Source of the DNA: Caprella mutica
Taxonomy: Eukaryota; Arthropoda; Malacostraca; Amphipoda; Caprellidae
DNA: 64,000 nucleotides
NCBI GenBank assembly: GCA_947561585.1
Contig: CANNZV010002505.1
Span: forward strand, 1 to 64,000
Direction: 5' to 3'
The notes beneath the pieces are model-generated. The model was given only the letters and a program-made list of their open reading frames with translations. It was not told where the DNA came from and ran no database searches. Shown in pieces: positions 23,890 through 35,887 of this stretch (positions are counted from its first letter, which is position 1; each line of letters starts with the position of its first letter). The position numbers and the translations under genes were made by a program.

Positions 23890-24555
23890 GTCAGTTTCGA
23901 GTAATAGAATGGTTCCACATTATCGATCATTTATTAAAAAAGTATATAGTGATTATTTTTATCTTTTATATTTGTGAAATGTAAAACATTAAATAAAAAT
24001 ATTAAAATGAAAAACCTGCTGTAAATTTTGTTTTTAATTGATTTGTTTGTTTAATGGAATATAAAATGTTGAAAAAATATTATTGGCCATACAATGAATA
24101 ACATTATAGACTTTTGCTATTTGTTAATAATACTTTTAATTAATGTGTGTTTGTCTCATGGTGTGTCAATTATGATACTACTTGGAAGAATATGTTTAAA
24201 TATAAAACTAAATTATTAGCGGTTATCATTAACAAAAAATTAAAATAACGGTAATCATCAATTATAATTAATAAAGGTTATCGTTTATAATGATTACTAA
24301 TGATTATCAATTATAATAATTAATTACGCTGACCCTTATTAATTAAAAACGGTTATCAATTATTATAATTATTAATAACAGTTATCATTTATATTAATTA
24401 ATAACAGTTATCATTTATATATTCCTATACAAAAAACTAATCATATATTAATAATAATCATAATGCTAATTTAGATACTTAATTACTTTACCAATCACCA
24501 TTAACTACCCTCACTCTCTCCACATCTAAAATCTAAGCAACAAAACCCCTCCCTC
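23890..24555. other. No gene; degenerate AT-rich repeats
   Basis: From about 24215 to 24420 the motif GGTTATCATTTATAATTAAT recurs in diverged form several times, a decayed simple array. The rest is featureless. Confidence 0.5.
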
Positions 24556-24689
24556 TAGAGCCTAATATCTAGATTGGAAGTAAAGCTTCGGGAGAGCTGT
24601 AAGACATCATTATGGTGCACCTGTAATGACTGTAATAACCATCACAGAGTTTCTGTGAGTGATGAAAGTGGTGTGATGTGCAGTGAATA

Positions 24690-24830
24690 TATAAGTGATG
24701 ATATATGTTATAGATATTAGTTATTAAATGATGAGTTAGGTTATATATATTAGGAATTGAGTGATGAAATATGCTATATATATTTGGAATCATATTGTGA
24801 AATATGTTATATGTAGCCCCCAGGGGCTCT
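24690..24830. repeat. Degenerate repeat of about 48 bp, three copies
   Basis: Imperfect copies of GTGATGAAATATG..ATATATATT..GGAAT. Heavily diverged; it explains the minus-strand 74-codon open stretch here. Confidence 0.5.
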
Positions 24831-25190
24831 ATCCTGATGCTGTCTGTGGTGAATGGAAGAGAAGGGGGTGGCGTTCCATGGGCCTCGAACTGTTCTAATT
24901 TAGATTATATAAATATATTACAGATAATAGGATGAGAGATAGTAAATTTCGTACATGTTATTTAAGTTAAATGCAAAAGAAAACAATGTGCCATTGCATT
25001 CAACATTGCATGTAAATGAAAACGAATGTGGTTGTGTTTATGCAATTAAATAGCAAAAGAAATGTAAATAAATTTGTAAATCTTGTATTTGATAGAAAAA
25101 GTTGATATGTACTCATTCTTAATAAATTGAAAAATCTTGTAAAATAGAGCCCATATTGGTAGGGTAAAGAGTCAATTACCAAATGTGAAT

Positions 25191-25357
25191 TAGAGTAAGT
25201 TACGAATTATCAGTTAGTACTACAACTTCGGTCATATAAGAAAAAACAACACAAAAATTATTATTAGATAGCACTGTGTAATAATAATCATTTCTATACT
25301 GTTTTTTCTCATATGACCGAAGATGTAGTACTGACCGATAATTCGTAACTTACCCTA
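25191..25357. mobile_element. Foldback MITE family B, copy 1
   Basis: Left arm AGTAAGTTACGAATTATCAG through CTTCGGTCATATAAG and AAAAAACA. Right arm is the complement, ending CGATAATTCGTAACTTACCC. Arms of about 60 bp; the centre contains GATAGCACTGTGTAATAATA, shared with copies at 55301 and 62315. Confidence 0.88.
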
Positions 25358-25715
25358 CATACCAGATGAAAATAGTAACAGGTTATTTTATCAAACGCTT
25401 CAAATTATGAGCACTAAAATGTAGTTTTGTGGGAAGAACACCGTTTTCTAATTCTTTCACATGTTTTATTCACAAATTGTAATGTACCTAACTCTGTTCA
25501 TTTTATTTAAATCATACATGAGTACCGTTAATTTTTATATAATATATTAAAACATTAATCAGTATTATATGACGGATTAAATACTACACAATATAGCATA
25601 TGGTTTACTTTTATTAATAAATTATAGAAATCATTTCCAGTTGTAAATACCAATTAAAAGTCACATTGCACCTGTAGCACTTATTTTCATCTAATTAGTA
25701 AATGTTGTTAACTTT
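25358..25715. other. No gene seen
   Basis: AT-rich spacer. Confidence 0.5.
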
Positions 25716-25717
25716 GT

Positions 25718-26070
25718 CACCTGAGTTGCCTACTTGCCTACTTGCCTACTCGTATTACTGCCTACTTGCCTACCTGCCTACTTGCCTACTTGCCTACTTG
25801 TATAACTGCTTACTTGCCTACTTACCTACTTGCCAACTTGCCTACTTGCCTACTCGTATTACTGCCTACTTGCCTACCTGCCTACTTGCCTACTTGCCTA
25901 CTTGCCAACTTGCCTACTTGCCTACTCGTATTACTGCCTACTTGCCTACTTTCCAACTTGCCTACTTGCCTACTCGTATTACTGCCTACTTGCCTAATTA
26001 CCCACTTGCCCACTTGTATTACTGCTTACTTGCCTAATTGCCCACTTGCCTACTTGTATTACTGCCTTTG
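25718..26070. repeat. 8-bp array (CCTACTTG) with longer super-units
   Basis: CCTACTTG/CCTACCTG octamers, interrupted at intervals by CTCGTATTACTG or TTGTATAACTG, producing a super-unit of about 56-64 bp. Open frames of 111-128 codons here are artefacts. Confidence 0.93.
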
Positions 26071-26074
26071 TCAC

Positions 26075-27380
26075 AAAGGTTACAGAATATCAATTCCTAA
26101 GTCTGTTTATCACCTAATTAATAATTAGCTATGAATTATATTATGAGCTTTGTTTTACTCCATTGACATTTATTGTAAATTAATTTCATATATTGTATTT
26201 CAGGTTTCTTTTTTTCAATGGGTTTTTCATATATTATTTGATTTATCGAATTCAATGTAAATGGTTTTCACTTAATTTTGTGTTTTGGGTGAATTGAAAT
26301 ACTTTGATAAATAATAAAAACTAAATAAGATCGTATTTGAGCTAAATATTCGGTACTAATTATTGTCTATTCCAGTGTTTCTATCCTAAATTTATTATTT
26401 TATTTTATGTAATTTGTATGTATAGAAAGCTGTAATAATATATGCAATTCTTTATCTTCTCAATTTATGTACTTACGTTTATGTTCACTTTTATGTTATC
26501 GTTATTACTGTAAAACTTTTGTAGCGATTTACCCAGAAGGAAAACTGTGGTGGAAACCCAAAGATTAAGAACCACTCCTAATCTTCCATGGCCCCACTAC
26601 ACCTTTCTGAATTTAATTAGTCTAACAGCACTTCTAAATCTATCATTTATTCACCCTATTTTTATTAATAGTAAAGTCCTTCTTATTGCCACATTGAACG
26701 AAACCTGAACATCTTTTTACAACTCACTATTGACCACTGTGTCATATTAGGCAGTATACCCTATTAAATCATCACACCGGTACGAATAACATTAGGTCAC
26801 TGACTCTTCTCTCTCTCTACACTAACATCACACCTGTATACGGCAGGTAATCACTATAAACCTCAGGTAAAGCTTAGATTAAATTCTGTAGTAGTGAAGG
26901 CTATTGAACTAAGAGAATCTCTTTAAATTAAGAATAGCATTAAATAGTGTTCATTCTAACACAAGTTTGTTAGATTGGAAGAATACAACTTAGAATATTT
27001 AAAAAATCAGTTAGATAATAGGTTCTGTATTATTTTAATTTAAAATAATTGTATTATACGAAGCTTCATACTATCGCAGTGATTTAAATAGTACATCACG
27101 AGGAACTCTTTTGTTAGTTCACAGTCAACAGTCTAATCAATAGCAGGTGGAGTTCAAACGAGTGAAGATATTAAATCACTACCATTAGATATGCTCTCTG
27201 TTTGAATAATTAATAATAACTTGGTAAGTGCATTGCTTGAATAATGATAATGATTAAAAAGAGATAGAGATCTGTCTCAATGAATGACTTTGCCAATCTC
27301 TCATTTTCTTTCTCATTTCTCCTTTTATTTCCCAATTTTAGTTTATTTTTCTTACATAATATCAATAAAACATATATTTT
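26075..27380. other. No gene seen; interspersed fragment at 26570-26620
   Basis: AT-rich. TGGAAACCCAAAGATTAAGA plus ACCACT, then TAATCTTCCATGGCCCCACT, resembles the edge of an old DNA transposon and is shared, inverted, with 20404-20447. CAGTGTTTCTATCC at about 26372 resembles a hAT-type end, but I find no partner. Confidence 0.4.
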
Positions 27381-27384
27381 CTTC

Positions 27385-28012
27385 TCATTTTTCCTCTTCT
27401 CTAATTTTCTTTATCTCTTCTCTCACTTTCTTTATCTCTTCTCTCATTTTCTTCATCTCTTCTCTCATTTTCTTCATCTCTTCTCTCATTTTCCTCATCT
27501 CTTCTCTCATTTTCTTCCCCTCTTCTCTCATTTGCTTCATCTCTTCTCTCATTTTCCTCATCTCTTCTCTCATTTTCCTCACCTCTTCTCTCATTTTCCT
27601 CACCTCTTCTCTCATTTTCCTCACCTCTTCTCTCATTTTCCTCACCTCTTCTCTCATTTTCCTCACCTCTTCTCTCATTTTCCTCACCTCTTCTCTCATT
27701 TTCATCACCTCTTCTCTCATTTTCCTCACCTCTTCTCTCATTTTCCTCACCTCTTCTCTCATTTTCCTCACCTCTTCTCTCATTTTCCTCACCTCTTCTC
27801 TCATTTTCCTCATCTCTTCTCTCACTTTCCTCACCTCTTCTCTCATTTTCTTCATCTCTTCTCTCATTTTCTTCACCTCTTCTCTCACTTTCTTCATCTC
27901 TTCTCTCATTTTCTTCACCTCTTCTCTCACTTTCTTCATCTCTTCTCTCATTTTCCTCACCTCTTCTCGCATTTTCTTCACCTCTTCTCTCTTTTTCTCT
28001 TCCTCTCTCCCA
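27385..28012. repeat. 21-bp strand-asymmetric minisatellite, about 30 copies
   Basis: Unit CCTCACCTCTTCTCTCATTT plus T. The plus strand is almost free of G for over 600 bp. The 21-bp period gives frames of 204-290 codons on both strands. The minus strand reads as a seven-residue repeat (MREEVRK) that would formally be a charged heptad coiled coil. No start context, splice sites or second non-repetitive domain supports a real gene. Confidence 0.96.
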
Positions 28013-28275
28013 CATTCATCACGTGTTCGCATAGTCTTCACATATTCATCACACAATCGCATATTCTTTGCATATTCATCACATCACAACCCAGGGCTCA
28101 CAATATCCGTTCCTAATGATTGTAATTTCCCCGCTGTTTCCTTTCGAGGCTCCTGACCGAAAGCCGCGTAACGAATGTGACCCGCTCTCCTCAAATGGAA
28201 ACTTACCGACATTTGTCAAAAAGAAGAAAAAAGACAGACTGCTTTGTAAACTCAAAGAAATTTGGCATAAAACAC

Positions 28276-28496
28276 TAGGGTAAGTTTCGAGTTATCGGAC
28301 GGTTTCACCATTTCGATCATATCAGAAAAAATATAAAATGATAATTGTTTGACTTTCATTTCAATTGGTATCCATGATACACTTGCAAATATCATGGCTA
28401 TAAAATATAAAAGAAGTTGAATATTATTATAATTATCTCCTTTTTTCATTATGATCGAAAATGTGGAACTGTCCGATAATAAATCACCTTATTCCC
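28276..28496. mobile_element. Foldback MITE family B, copy 2 (diverged, with family A-like centre)
   Basis: Left TAGGGTAAGTTTCGAGTTAT then CGGACGGTTTCACC and CGATCATATCAGAAAAAA; the right arm is complementary (ATGATCGAAAATGTGGAACT, GTCCGATAAT). The centre TTGGTATCCATGATAC is the same as in the family A element at 10371-10653. Confidence 0.75.
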
Positions 28497-29017
28497 TCAT
28501 AAATCTAATCACTTAAACTCAATCAAATATTTAATACTAATTAAATTTAATAGTAATTATTGATTTTTAATCTAAGGAAGAGGCAATTAATAATAAATAT
28601 TTACTTCATAATAACTGCAATGCGTTTGACGATTAATCTCATCCAAAATTAGCAATAATTAATATCCTGTAAAATTGAACAATAATATTGTTAACATTAA
28701 CTATTAAATGCATGCTATAAAATATATAACATATTGAATAATTACAATATCTTGAAATTAAGAAAATAATATTTATATAAAGTCGTTCATTTCAGTAGGA
28801 ACTTAAAAATTCTCTTGTGTATTAATTATCCTAAAATAACTAATTTTCATATCCGAGGAAAACGATATCTCTTTACATTAACCTTACCTCTTTAAAGAGT
28901 TAATAAGCTCAAAATTAATTATGCACAGCTCATTGGATTTTAGGAGATTCAATTCTTTAATAAACCGTGAATTATAATAGACACTAATTGATTTACTGAG
29001 CATCTATAATTTCGTGC
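28497..29017. other. No gene seen
   Basis: Extremely AT-rich. Confidence 0.5.
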
Positions 29018-29102
29018 ATGGAAAATTGCCAAAGGGAAAATTGCCACTTGGAAGATTGCCACTGTGGGAAAACTGCCACCCGGAAAATTGCCACTGAGGA
29101 AA
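29018..29102. repeat. 16-17-bp minisatellite, about five copies
   Basis: GGAAAATTGCCACTTGGAAG type units, small and diverged. Confidence 0.85.
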
Positions 29103-30028
29103 ATTTAATTCAAAAAGTAAATGTAATCTTAGAAGTGAAAACCGTAGACTTTTTGATTAATATTTCACATTAATTAATTGTTTAAAAAGATTGCAGTACA
29201 ATGAGTACAATCTATCACTGTACAATAATTACATGCAAGGTAGTGCAATCGGTACAATTTACTGCACTATAATAAATAGTATGCATAATAGTATGCCAAA
29301 CATTCCACGCTAGCATTATTTATACAATAATTATTAGTTTCAGTGATAAACTGCTGGTAAGAATTGCTGCTTGGTAATTGCAACGGTATTGATTTGGTTG
29401 TGTGCATTGAAGTTATATTTATCCTTGGGACATATTAAATTGTGACCGAATTTTGCGAAATGGTAATTTATTGCATTAATTTTTCTAATTGATTTAAATC
29501 TATATAATATTCTTGTGTCCGGTGATTGGGTAGTGTCTGATATTGTAGCTAAATTCCTCTCTTTCTGTTTTTTCCAGTGTACAAGCAGGTCATGTAATAT
29601 TAGCATATTTATAAATAACGCATGTACAAAACACACAGAAAAATTATTTACATTATTTATTACCCAAAATAATAATATCAATTTGCATAATTATAAACCT
29701 ATTATTATGAAAATTAATATTTGAATCAATAAGTAACAAATTTTAGAGGAATAAATGGGTATCAATTACTATGGGTATCAATTACAATTTAATATTCATA
29801 TTCACAATAACAGCTTAAGAAGTCACAGCTGTCAATAGCCTTCATATCGCCTTAGTTACAGAAGGCACTAAGTCTTATTACCTTCACAATCGATGTCATC
29901 AATCACAGTCTAACTAACGATAGAGAACGCTAATGTTCTTCACATTTCTTTGCCTCAAATACATAATTATTTAATGCATTGATAATCTAATTAATGTAAT
30001 ACCATTTAATCTCTGAGTAAGTGAACTC
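29103..30028. other. No gene supported
   Basis: Open stretches at 29340-29681 (minus) and 29515-29724 (plus) overlap one another. CTGTTTTTTCCAG at 29567-29579 is an acceptor-like string, but what follows shows no domain and no convincing donor. Confidence 0.45.
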
Positions 30029-30191
30029 TAGGGATGGGTTATGTTATGAATTATCGAACAGTTTCATTGTTTCGATCATTTTCTTAAAATAATCTAATTT
30101 GATATATTATCTCGTTATTTCATATGAGTCAAAATTTTCATTTTTTATATGCCGAAGATGTGGTACTGTCCGATAATTCATAACTTCCCTA
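30029..30191. mobile_element. Foldback MITE family B, copy 3 (diverged)
   Basis: Left GTTATGAATTATCGAACAGT, right ACTGTCCGATAATTCATAAC and TTCCCTA. Arms match imperfectly; interior AT-rich. Confidence 0.72.
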
Positions 30192-30315
30192 TTTCATTTT
30201 AACATCTCTGTAGGTATCGCAGTGTCAATAATTTCATTCGTGACTCTGAAGTACAAATGGCATGAATAATACACACACTATTTGGAATAGAGTTCGAAAT
30301 ATGTTAGTGTATGTA

Positions 30316-30805
30316 AAAGAATTGGATACATTATAACATTCACAACATACAGAGGTACGTGTATGTTGTTGGATACATTATAACATTCACAACATACAGA
30401 GGTACGTGTATGTTGTTGGATACATTATAACATTCACAACATACAGAGGTACGTGTATGTTGTTGGATACATTATAACATTCACAACATACAGAGGTACG
30501 TGTATGTTGTTGGATACATTATAACATTCACAACATACAGAGGTACGTGTATGTTGTTGGATACATTATAACATTCACAACATACAGAGGTACGTGTATG
30601 TTGTTGGATATATTATAACATTCACAACATACAGAGGTACGTGTATGTTGTTGGATACATTATAACATTCACAACATACAGAGGTACGTGTATGTTGTTG
30701 GATATATTATAACATTCACAACATACAGAGGTACGTGTATGTTGTTGGATATATTATAACATTCACAACATACAGAGGTACGTGTATGTTGTTGGATATA
30801 TTTAT
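30316..30805. repeat. 47-bp hairpin minisatellite, about ten copies
   Basis: Unit GTTGGATACATTATAACATT, then CACAACATACAGAGGTACG, then TGTATGTT. Each contains a perfect 9-bp inverted repeat, ACAACATAC and GTATGTTGT, around a 10-nt loop AGAGGTACGT. Copies are almost identical; the only notable change is GGATACATT to GGATATATT, which is concentrated in the last units. Low divergence suggests recent expansion. Confidence 0.96.
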
Positions 30806-31084
30806 ACCACAACTTAGTGAATATGTTGAAGATTTTTTGCTCTTATATTGAATGTTAAAACTCTTAACTTCGCTTTGATTCTTTAGGATATTTATTTAAT
30901 TGATCTTTTTTGACAGCATATTCTTTTTTATTCCAAAATTGTTTTTAAGATCTTTGAATCAGGTTTATTAGGGTGAAAAATTTAGTTATTATTTAGAATG
31001 ATATGAGTATGAATTAATGAAAATTATCGAGCTTATCACATTAAAAATCATCTATTTAATTCACTAGTCTTATCAGGACTATCT

Positions 31085-31300
31085 AACATTGAGTGCATCA
31101 CTTGAGTGCATCACATGAATGCATCACTCGAGTGTTTCACTTGAGTGCATCACTAGAGGGCATCACATGAATGCATCACATGAGTGCATCACTAGAGTGC
31201 ATCATTCGAGTGTATCACTTGAGTGCAGTTTATTTAAATGCAATACATGAGTGCACTTCATTCAAGTACATTAATTGAGTGCATCATTACATGCATTATT
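31085..31300. repeat. 13-bp degenerate repeat
   Basis: GTGCATCACTTGA-type units with variants (CATGA, CTCGA, CTAGA); about 14 recognisable copies, strongly diverged at the right end. Confidence 0.8.
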
Positions 31301-31375
31301 AAAGTGCAGTGATACATTAGGTGACAGTGATGTATCACTGCTAACATTAAACTGTCATTACTCTGGTTATAAATA

Positions 31376-31399
31376 GAGAGAGAGAGAGAGAGAGAGAGT
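31376..31399. repeat. (AG)n microsatellite
   Basis: About 11 AG dinucleotides directly before the 18-bp array. Confidence 0.95.
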
Positions 31400-31402
31400 G
31401 AA

Positions 31403-32105
31403 GTGATGGGTACTATTGGGGTGATGGGTACTATCGGAGTGATGGGTAATATCGGAGTGATGGGTACTATCGGGGTGATGGGTACTATCGGGGTGATGGG
31501 TACTATCGGGGTGATGGGTAATATCGGGGTGATGGGTACTATCTGGGTGATGGGTACTATCGGGGTGATGGGTACTATCTGGGTGATGGGTACTATCGGG
31601 GTGATGGGTACTATCGGGGTGATGGGTACTATCGGGGTGATGGGTACTATTGGGGTGATAGGTACTATTAGGGTGATGGGTACTATCGGGGTGATGGGTA
31701 CTATCTGAGTGATGGGTACTATCGGGGTGATGGGTACTATCGGGGTGATGGGTACTATCGGAGTGATGGGTACTATCTGGGTGATGGGTACTATCTGGGT
31801 GATGGGTACTATCTGAGTGATGGGTACTATCTGGGTGATGGGTACTATCGGGGTGATGGGTACTATCGGGGTGATGGGTACTATCGGAGTGATGGGTACT
31901 ATCTGGGTGATGGGTACTATCTGGGTGATGGGTACTATTGGGGTGATGGGTACTATCGGGGTGATGGGTTCTATCGGGGTGATGGGTACTATTGGGGTGA
32001 TGGGTACTATCGGGGTGATGGGTACTATCGGAGTGATGGGTACTATCGGAGTGATGGGTACTATCGGGGTGATGGGTACTATCGGAGTGATGGGTACTAT
32101 CGTGT
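31403..32105. repeat. 18-bp G-rich minisatellite, about 39 copies
   Basis: Unit GATGGGTACTATCGGGGT, with CGGAGT and CTGGGT variants. Two adjacent units give GGG/GGGG runs separated by 4 and 7 nt, which satisfies the usual G-quadruplex pattern on the plus strand. Frames of about 100 codons (MGTIGV repeat) are artefacts of the 18-bp period. Confidence 0.96.
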
Positions 32106-32216
32106 GCTAAGTGTTCCAGACTCCACTACAATCACAATTATTATTATGTTACTATTTATGGTTATTGGTTTTCGATAAATAGATAATTCCATGTACTGGT
32201 GATAAATTTAGTAACT

Positions 32217-32352
32217 TGCCATTCATTGATGGGTGCCATTCATTGATGGATGCCATTCATTGATGGGTGCCATTCATTGTTGGGTGCCATTCATTGATGG
32301 GTGCCATTCAATAATTGATGCCATTCAATGATGGGTTCCATCCATTGATGGG
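32217..32352. repeat. 17-bp minisatellite, about eight copies
   Basis: Unit CATTCATTGATGGGTGC with minor variants. Confidence 0.92.
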
Positions 32353-33070
32353 TGATTTTTAATTCATTATTATATGGTAAATACATCTTTTATCTCTTTA
32401 ACTTGTATGTTATTTTTTCATTTATATATATAGTGTATCGAATAATGTTTTGCTAAAGCTTTTCCCCCATGTTTCTTTAATGTTCGCTTAATGCAATGCA
32501 TGCTGTTTTTAGTTCACTTGTTGTCACAATATACTTTCCATTAATATTTCATGTTTCTGTGACTCTATGAATGATTCAAAACTTGATCACTTTTTATAAA
32601 CAAATATAAAATACGTTGCAAATTAATTCATTCGTTAGATAAGTATTTTCTTGGTCATTTGCATTGATGTTTGGAATAGTATTGGTTTTAATATAGCTAA
32701 TTAAATGAAATATGATATTTATTTATAATCTTAGCAAATATACTTATATCATCCGATATAATTCTTGACATAAACTAATTTCTATTTCGTATTATGGATT
32801 GAAATTTCATAAAAAATATCACTTTTGAATTTGTCACGGAATATGCAAGATGACAAATGACTTCTTTTTACCGATTTTATTCGATTAATTTGATCAGTAT
32901 TAATTTCACAAAGTTTCTTTCATGTTCATTCAATATATAGTTTCTATTTTGAGTGAAATCTGCCAGCTACTCCAATCATATCTTCAATCAATCCCCACCC
33001 AATTGATGTAGCAAAGACCTCTTTGGCTATACATTGAATATGTTTGAACTGAATTGGATTTGTAGCTAGT
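32353..33070. other. No gene seen
   Basis: AT-rich spacer. Confidence 0.5.
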
Positions 33071-33072
33071 GT

Positions 33073-33297
33073 AGAGAATAACGTCAGAGACTTACGTCAA
33101 ACTGTATTGAGAATAACGTCAGTGACTTACGTCAAACTGTATTGAGAATAACGTCAGTGACTTACGTCAAACTGTATTGAGAATAACGTCAGAGACTTAC
33201 GTCAAACTGTATTGAGAATAACGTCAGTGACTTACGTCAAACTGTATTGAGAATAACGTCAGAGACTTACGTCAAACTGTATTGAGAATAACGTCAA
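33073..33297. repeat. 35-bp minisatellite with paired ACGTCA half-sites
   Basis: Unit GAGAATAACGTCAGTGACTT then ACGTCAAACTGTATT, about six and a half copies. Two ACGTCA motifs per unit lie 13 bp apart, giving about 13 CRE half-sites. GTGACTT and GAGACTT copies partly alternate. Confidence 0.95.
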
Positions 33298-33299
33298 TT

Positions 33300-33960
33300 T
33301 CAAGGGTAGGATGACAAATAACTACTAGTTTCGACTGGCATGTTAAATCTATTGAGAATGCGTCTTCTTAGCGTTATTTTAACGTCAGAGTCTTAGGTAT
33401 GATGCCAGTATCACCTTAGTTCTATTTCAAACGAAGCGTTTTTCATGCCGCAGAAATAAAATGCAGCGTGAAAAATCGCCCAGAAGACATCTCCTTAGCG
33501 TTAGTTTGTCACCAGAGTGATAATCAATAAATAGTGCACCTCAATAAATAATTTTAATCTATAATTTTTACAATTTAGAGAATACTAAATTCAAGAATAA
33601 TTTTTATTATTCTAGAATATATCCTGAAGGATTAAAATGATCCATGCAGAGATTACTCTGAACCTCTGAAAATATATTATTTCATTGTAATAGAATATCT
33701 TTCAATTTTAGAAATTCGCTTTAAATCAACTCTTTCTGGCTTCCATTCTAATAGAATATCTTTTTATTTCATGCGATAGGTTTCCTGACTGTGCATTCGA
33801 TATTTTATTCTATTTGTTGTAATAAATTTCTCTTATAAATGTGAAGCTCATATTACTGGCCACCATTTTCTGTGCTGCGGAGAATATATTAATGTATTTA
33901 AATTTATTCGTTACAATTAAGTGACTTTGAGTTAGCAAACAGTGATTGCATTATCGAAAT
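33300..33960. other. No gene seen
   Basis: AT-rich; 33340-33500 has slightly higher GC and weak echoes of the neighbouring array (AACGTCAGAGTCTTAGG at 33380). Confidence 0.45.
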
Positions 33961-33962
33961 AA

Positions 33963-34165
33963 TCTATACTATTATAAAGCAAGCCGTGTGTGTCCGTCAG
34001 TCGGTCTGTCCGTCACAAAATTGGTTAAACAGACATTCTATCAACAGCGCCTTGTAAAGTCCATGTTTCACAATTTTTTTAAGAAACTCAAATTAAAATG
34101 GAAAAGTAGAAAATTTGCGACAGTTTTATTGCTTCGTGTCACACTATTATTGTTAATAATTTAAA
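33963..34165 (+). mobile_element. Helitron-like 5' end
   Basis: TCTATACTATTATAAAGC directly after an A is the characteristic start of many insect Helitrons (5' TC inserted after A). It is followed by GTGTGTCCGTCAGTCGG and GTCTGTCCGTCACAAAA. A related start is at 52405. I cannot place the 3' CTRR end with its hairpin, so the right limit is arbitrary, and no Rep/helicase coding is present. Confidence 0.55.
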
Positions 34166-34760
34166 AAATCATAGTTTTGACTTTAAGAGTAGTAATTTAT
34201 GCATTCAATTTTAATCTTGAGTAACAATGAGTAACACGCATATTGAAATTAGTTATAATAATAAAAACTCTTCTTATTATAATTATAACCTATATAATCA
34301 TCATAATTAATGTGATAATTCATATTTCTATTAATTCTATTTCACAGTATCTATCATTATCATAATTAAAACTTTAGTGTTTTTTTATTATTAACTGTGA
34401 ATAATAGTCTCTCACATTTTCCATTACTCTAAAATGTATTTAATTTTCCCTTTGACGAGTCATTATTTCCTTCCCTTTCAATTATTCATTGCAATTTTTA
34501 TCTTTTGAAGCTTGATTTATTAATCATTACCACCGACTCTCTTTTTCCTGAGATATACGGTAAATACTAATAGTTTATCTCTTACCTTAAATACTAATGG
34601 GTTAAATTCATAATGCGATCTAAAAAAGGTGAAAAATAATAACCGCTTACAGTATTTCCATTTTTTATGAAAAGTTATTGACAATTTTTTCTCTTTTCCA
34701 GGTAAAATGGTGTGAGGAATTAAAGAAAAAGAAAGAGAGAAGAGAAAAAAGATTAGGACA
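34166..34760. other. No gene seen
   Basis: AT-rich. Confidence 0.5.
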
Positions 34761-34764
34761 CTCC

Positions 34765-35076
34765 TGCTGGTGTAACTCTCTCTCCAACTCTCCCCTGCTG
34801 GTGTAACTCTCCCTCCAACTCTCCCCTGCTGGTGTAACTCTCCCTCCACCTCTCCCGTGCTGGTGTAACTCTCCCTCCAACTCTCCCCTGCTGGTGTAAC
34901 TCTCCCTCCACCTCTCCCGTGCTGGTGTAACTCTCCCTCCACCTCTCCCGTGCTGGTGTAACTCTCTCTCCAACTCTCCCCTGCTGGTGTAACTCTCTCT
35001 CCAACTGTCTCCTGCTGGTGTAACTCTCTCTCCAACTCTCCCCTGATGATGTAACTCTCCCTCCAACTCTCCCCTG
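34765..35076. repeat. 31-bp minisatellite, about ten copies
   Basis: Unit GTGTAACTCTCCCTCCAACT then CTCCCCTGCTG, with CACCTCTCCCGTG and TCTCTCC variants in blocks. Minus-strand open frames of 83-193 codons derive from it. Confidence 0.95.
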
Positions 35077-35079
35077 CCA

Positions 35080-35885
35080 ATAAAGTTATTCCAAACTTCA
35101 TATTATGCTAGTTGTTCCAAACTTATTAATTATTTTAATCATAACTCAATTTACGTAACATCGAATGACTTCACTTTATCACACTGCAGTGATAATACAG
35201 AAATATAGTATATAATTTTAATTCGATTAATTGCGATTTTCACTTTATTTTGAAGATAGAATATTTGATATATTTCATGGAAAATATAACATTTAAGTCT
35301 CCCAACTCTAAGCTTTTGAGCATGGTTTCTGTACATAGTGAATTGATCTACCTTATTCAAGCAACCTAACTATAGATTAATATAAATATTCATAACATCA
35401 TAGTGAACGTGAATTGCCGAAATTATTTATTAATGTGTTTTTTCTAATTTTAATATATATAACACTCAATAATAACACAATGTTCTTGTTTTTTTTCAGA
35501 AAAAGTGATATTTAATTTTAGGAGTAGAAATGACTTCCCAAATTTCGTTAGCACTTTTTGTTTATTTTCGGTGAACATGAAAATAGTGAAGTGAAAATTG
35601 ATGATTTGAATTTTCAGAAGTGCTTATATGAAAGTGAAATTAAATTTGAATAATTGGCATTCTTTTCAAAGTGGCACTGTTTCATTGTGTTTTATGCTGA
35701 AGATTAGCTATGGTTCTTGGTAGAAAATCTCCAGACTTTTTCTTCTAAATCTTCCTTGCATCTGACAATAGTTTTAGTGATTGCTGCAAAATCCTAAACT
35801 GAACAATATAAATTGGCCAAAGCAAAATATGAAGAGTGTTGTTTGATACCCTAACTAGAGGGTAAGACTTATCTAGTTGTCCTGA
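35080..35885 (+). other. Upstream region of the small secreted-protein gene
   Basis: About 800 bp before the gene's first exon. AATATAAATTGG at 35805-35816 is a TATA-like string, but I see no initiator 25-30 bp after it, so no transcription start is assigned. No other reading frame is supported. Confidence 0.4.
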
Positions 35886-35887
35886 CA

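Noticed and set aside
27280..28156. Plus and minus frames of 204-290 codons, including a heptad coiled-coil
   Set aside because: Simple 21-bp array open on both strands at once; retained only as a structural observation.
30316..30805. CRISPR array
   Set aside because: Units are contiguous with no variable spacers, and the setting is eukaryotic.
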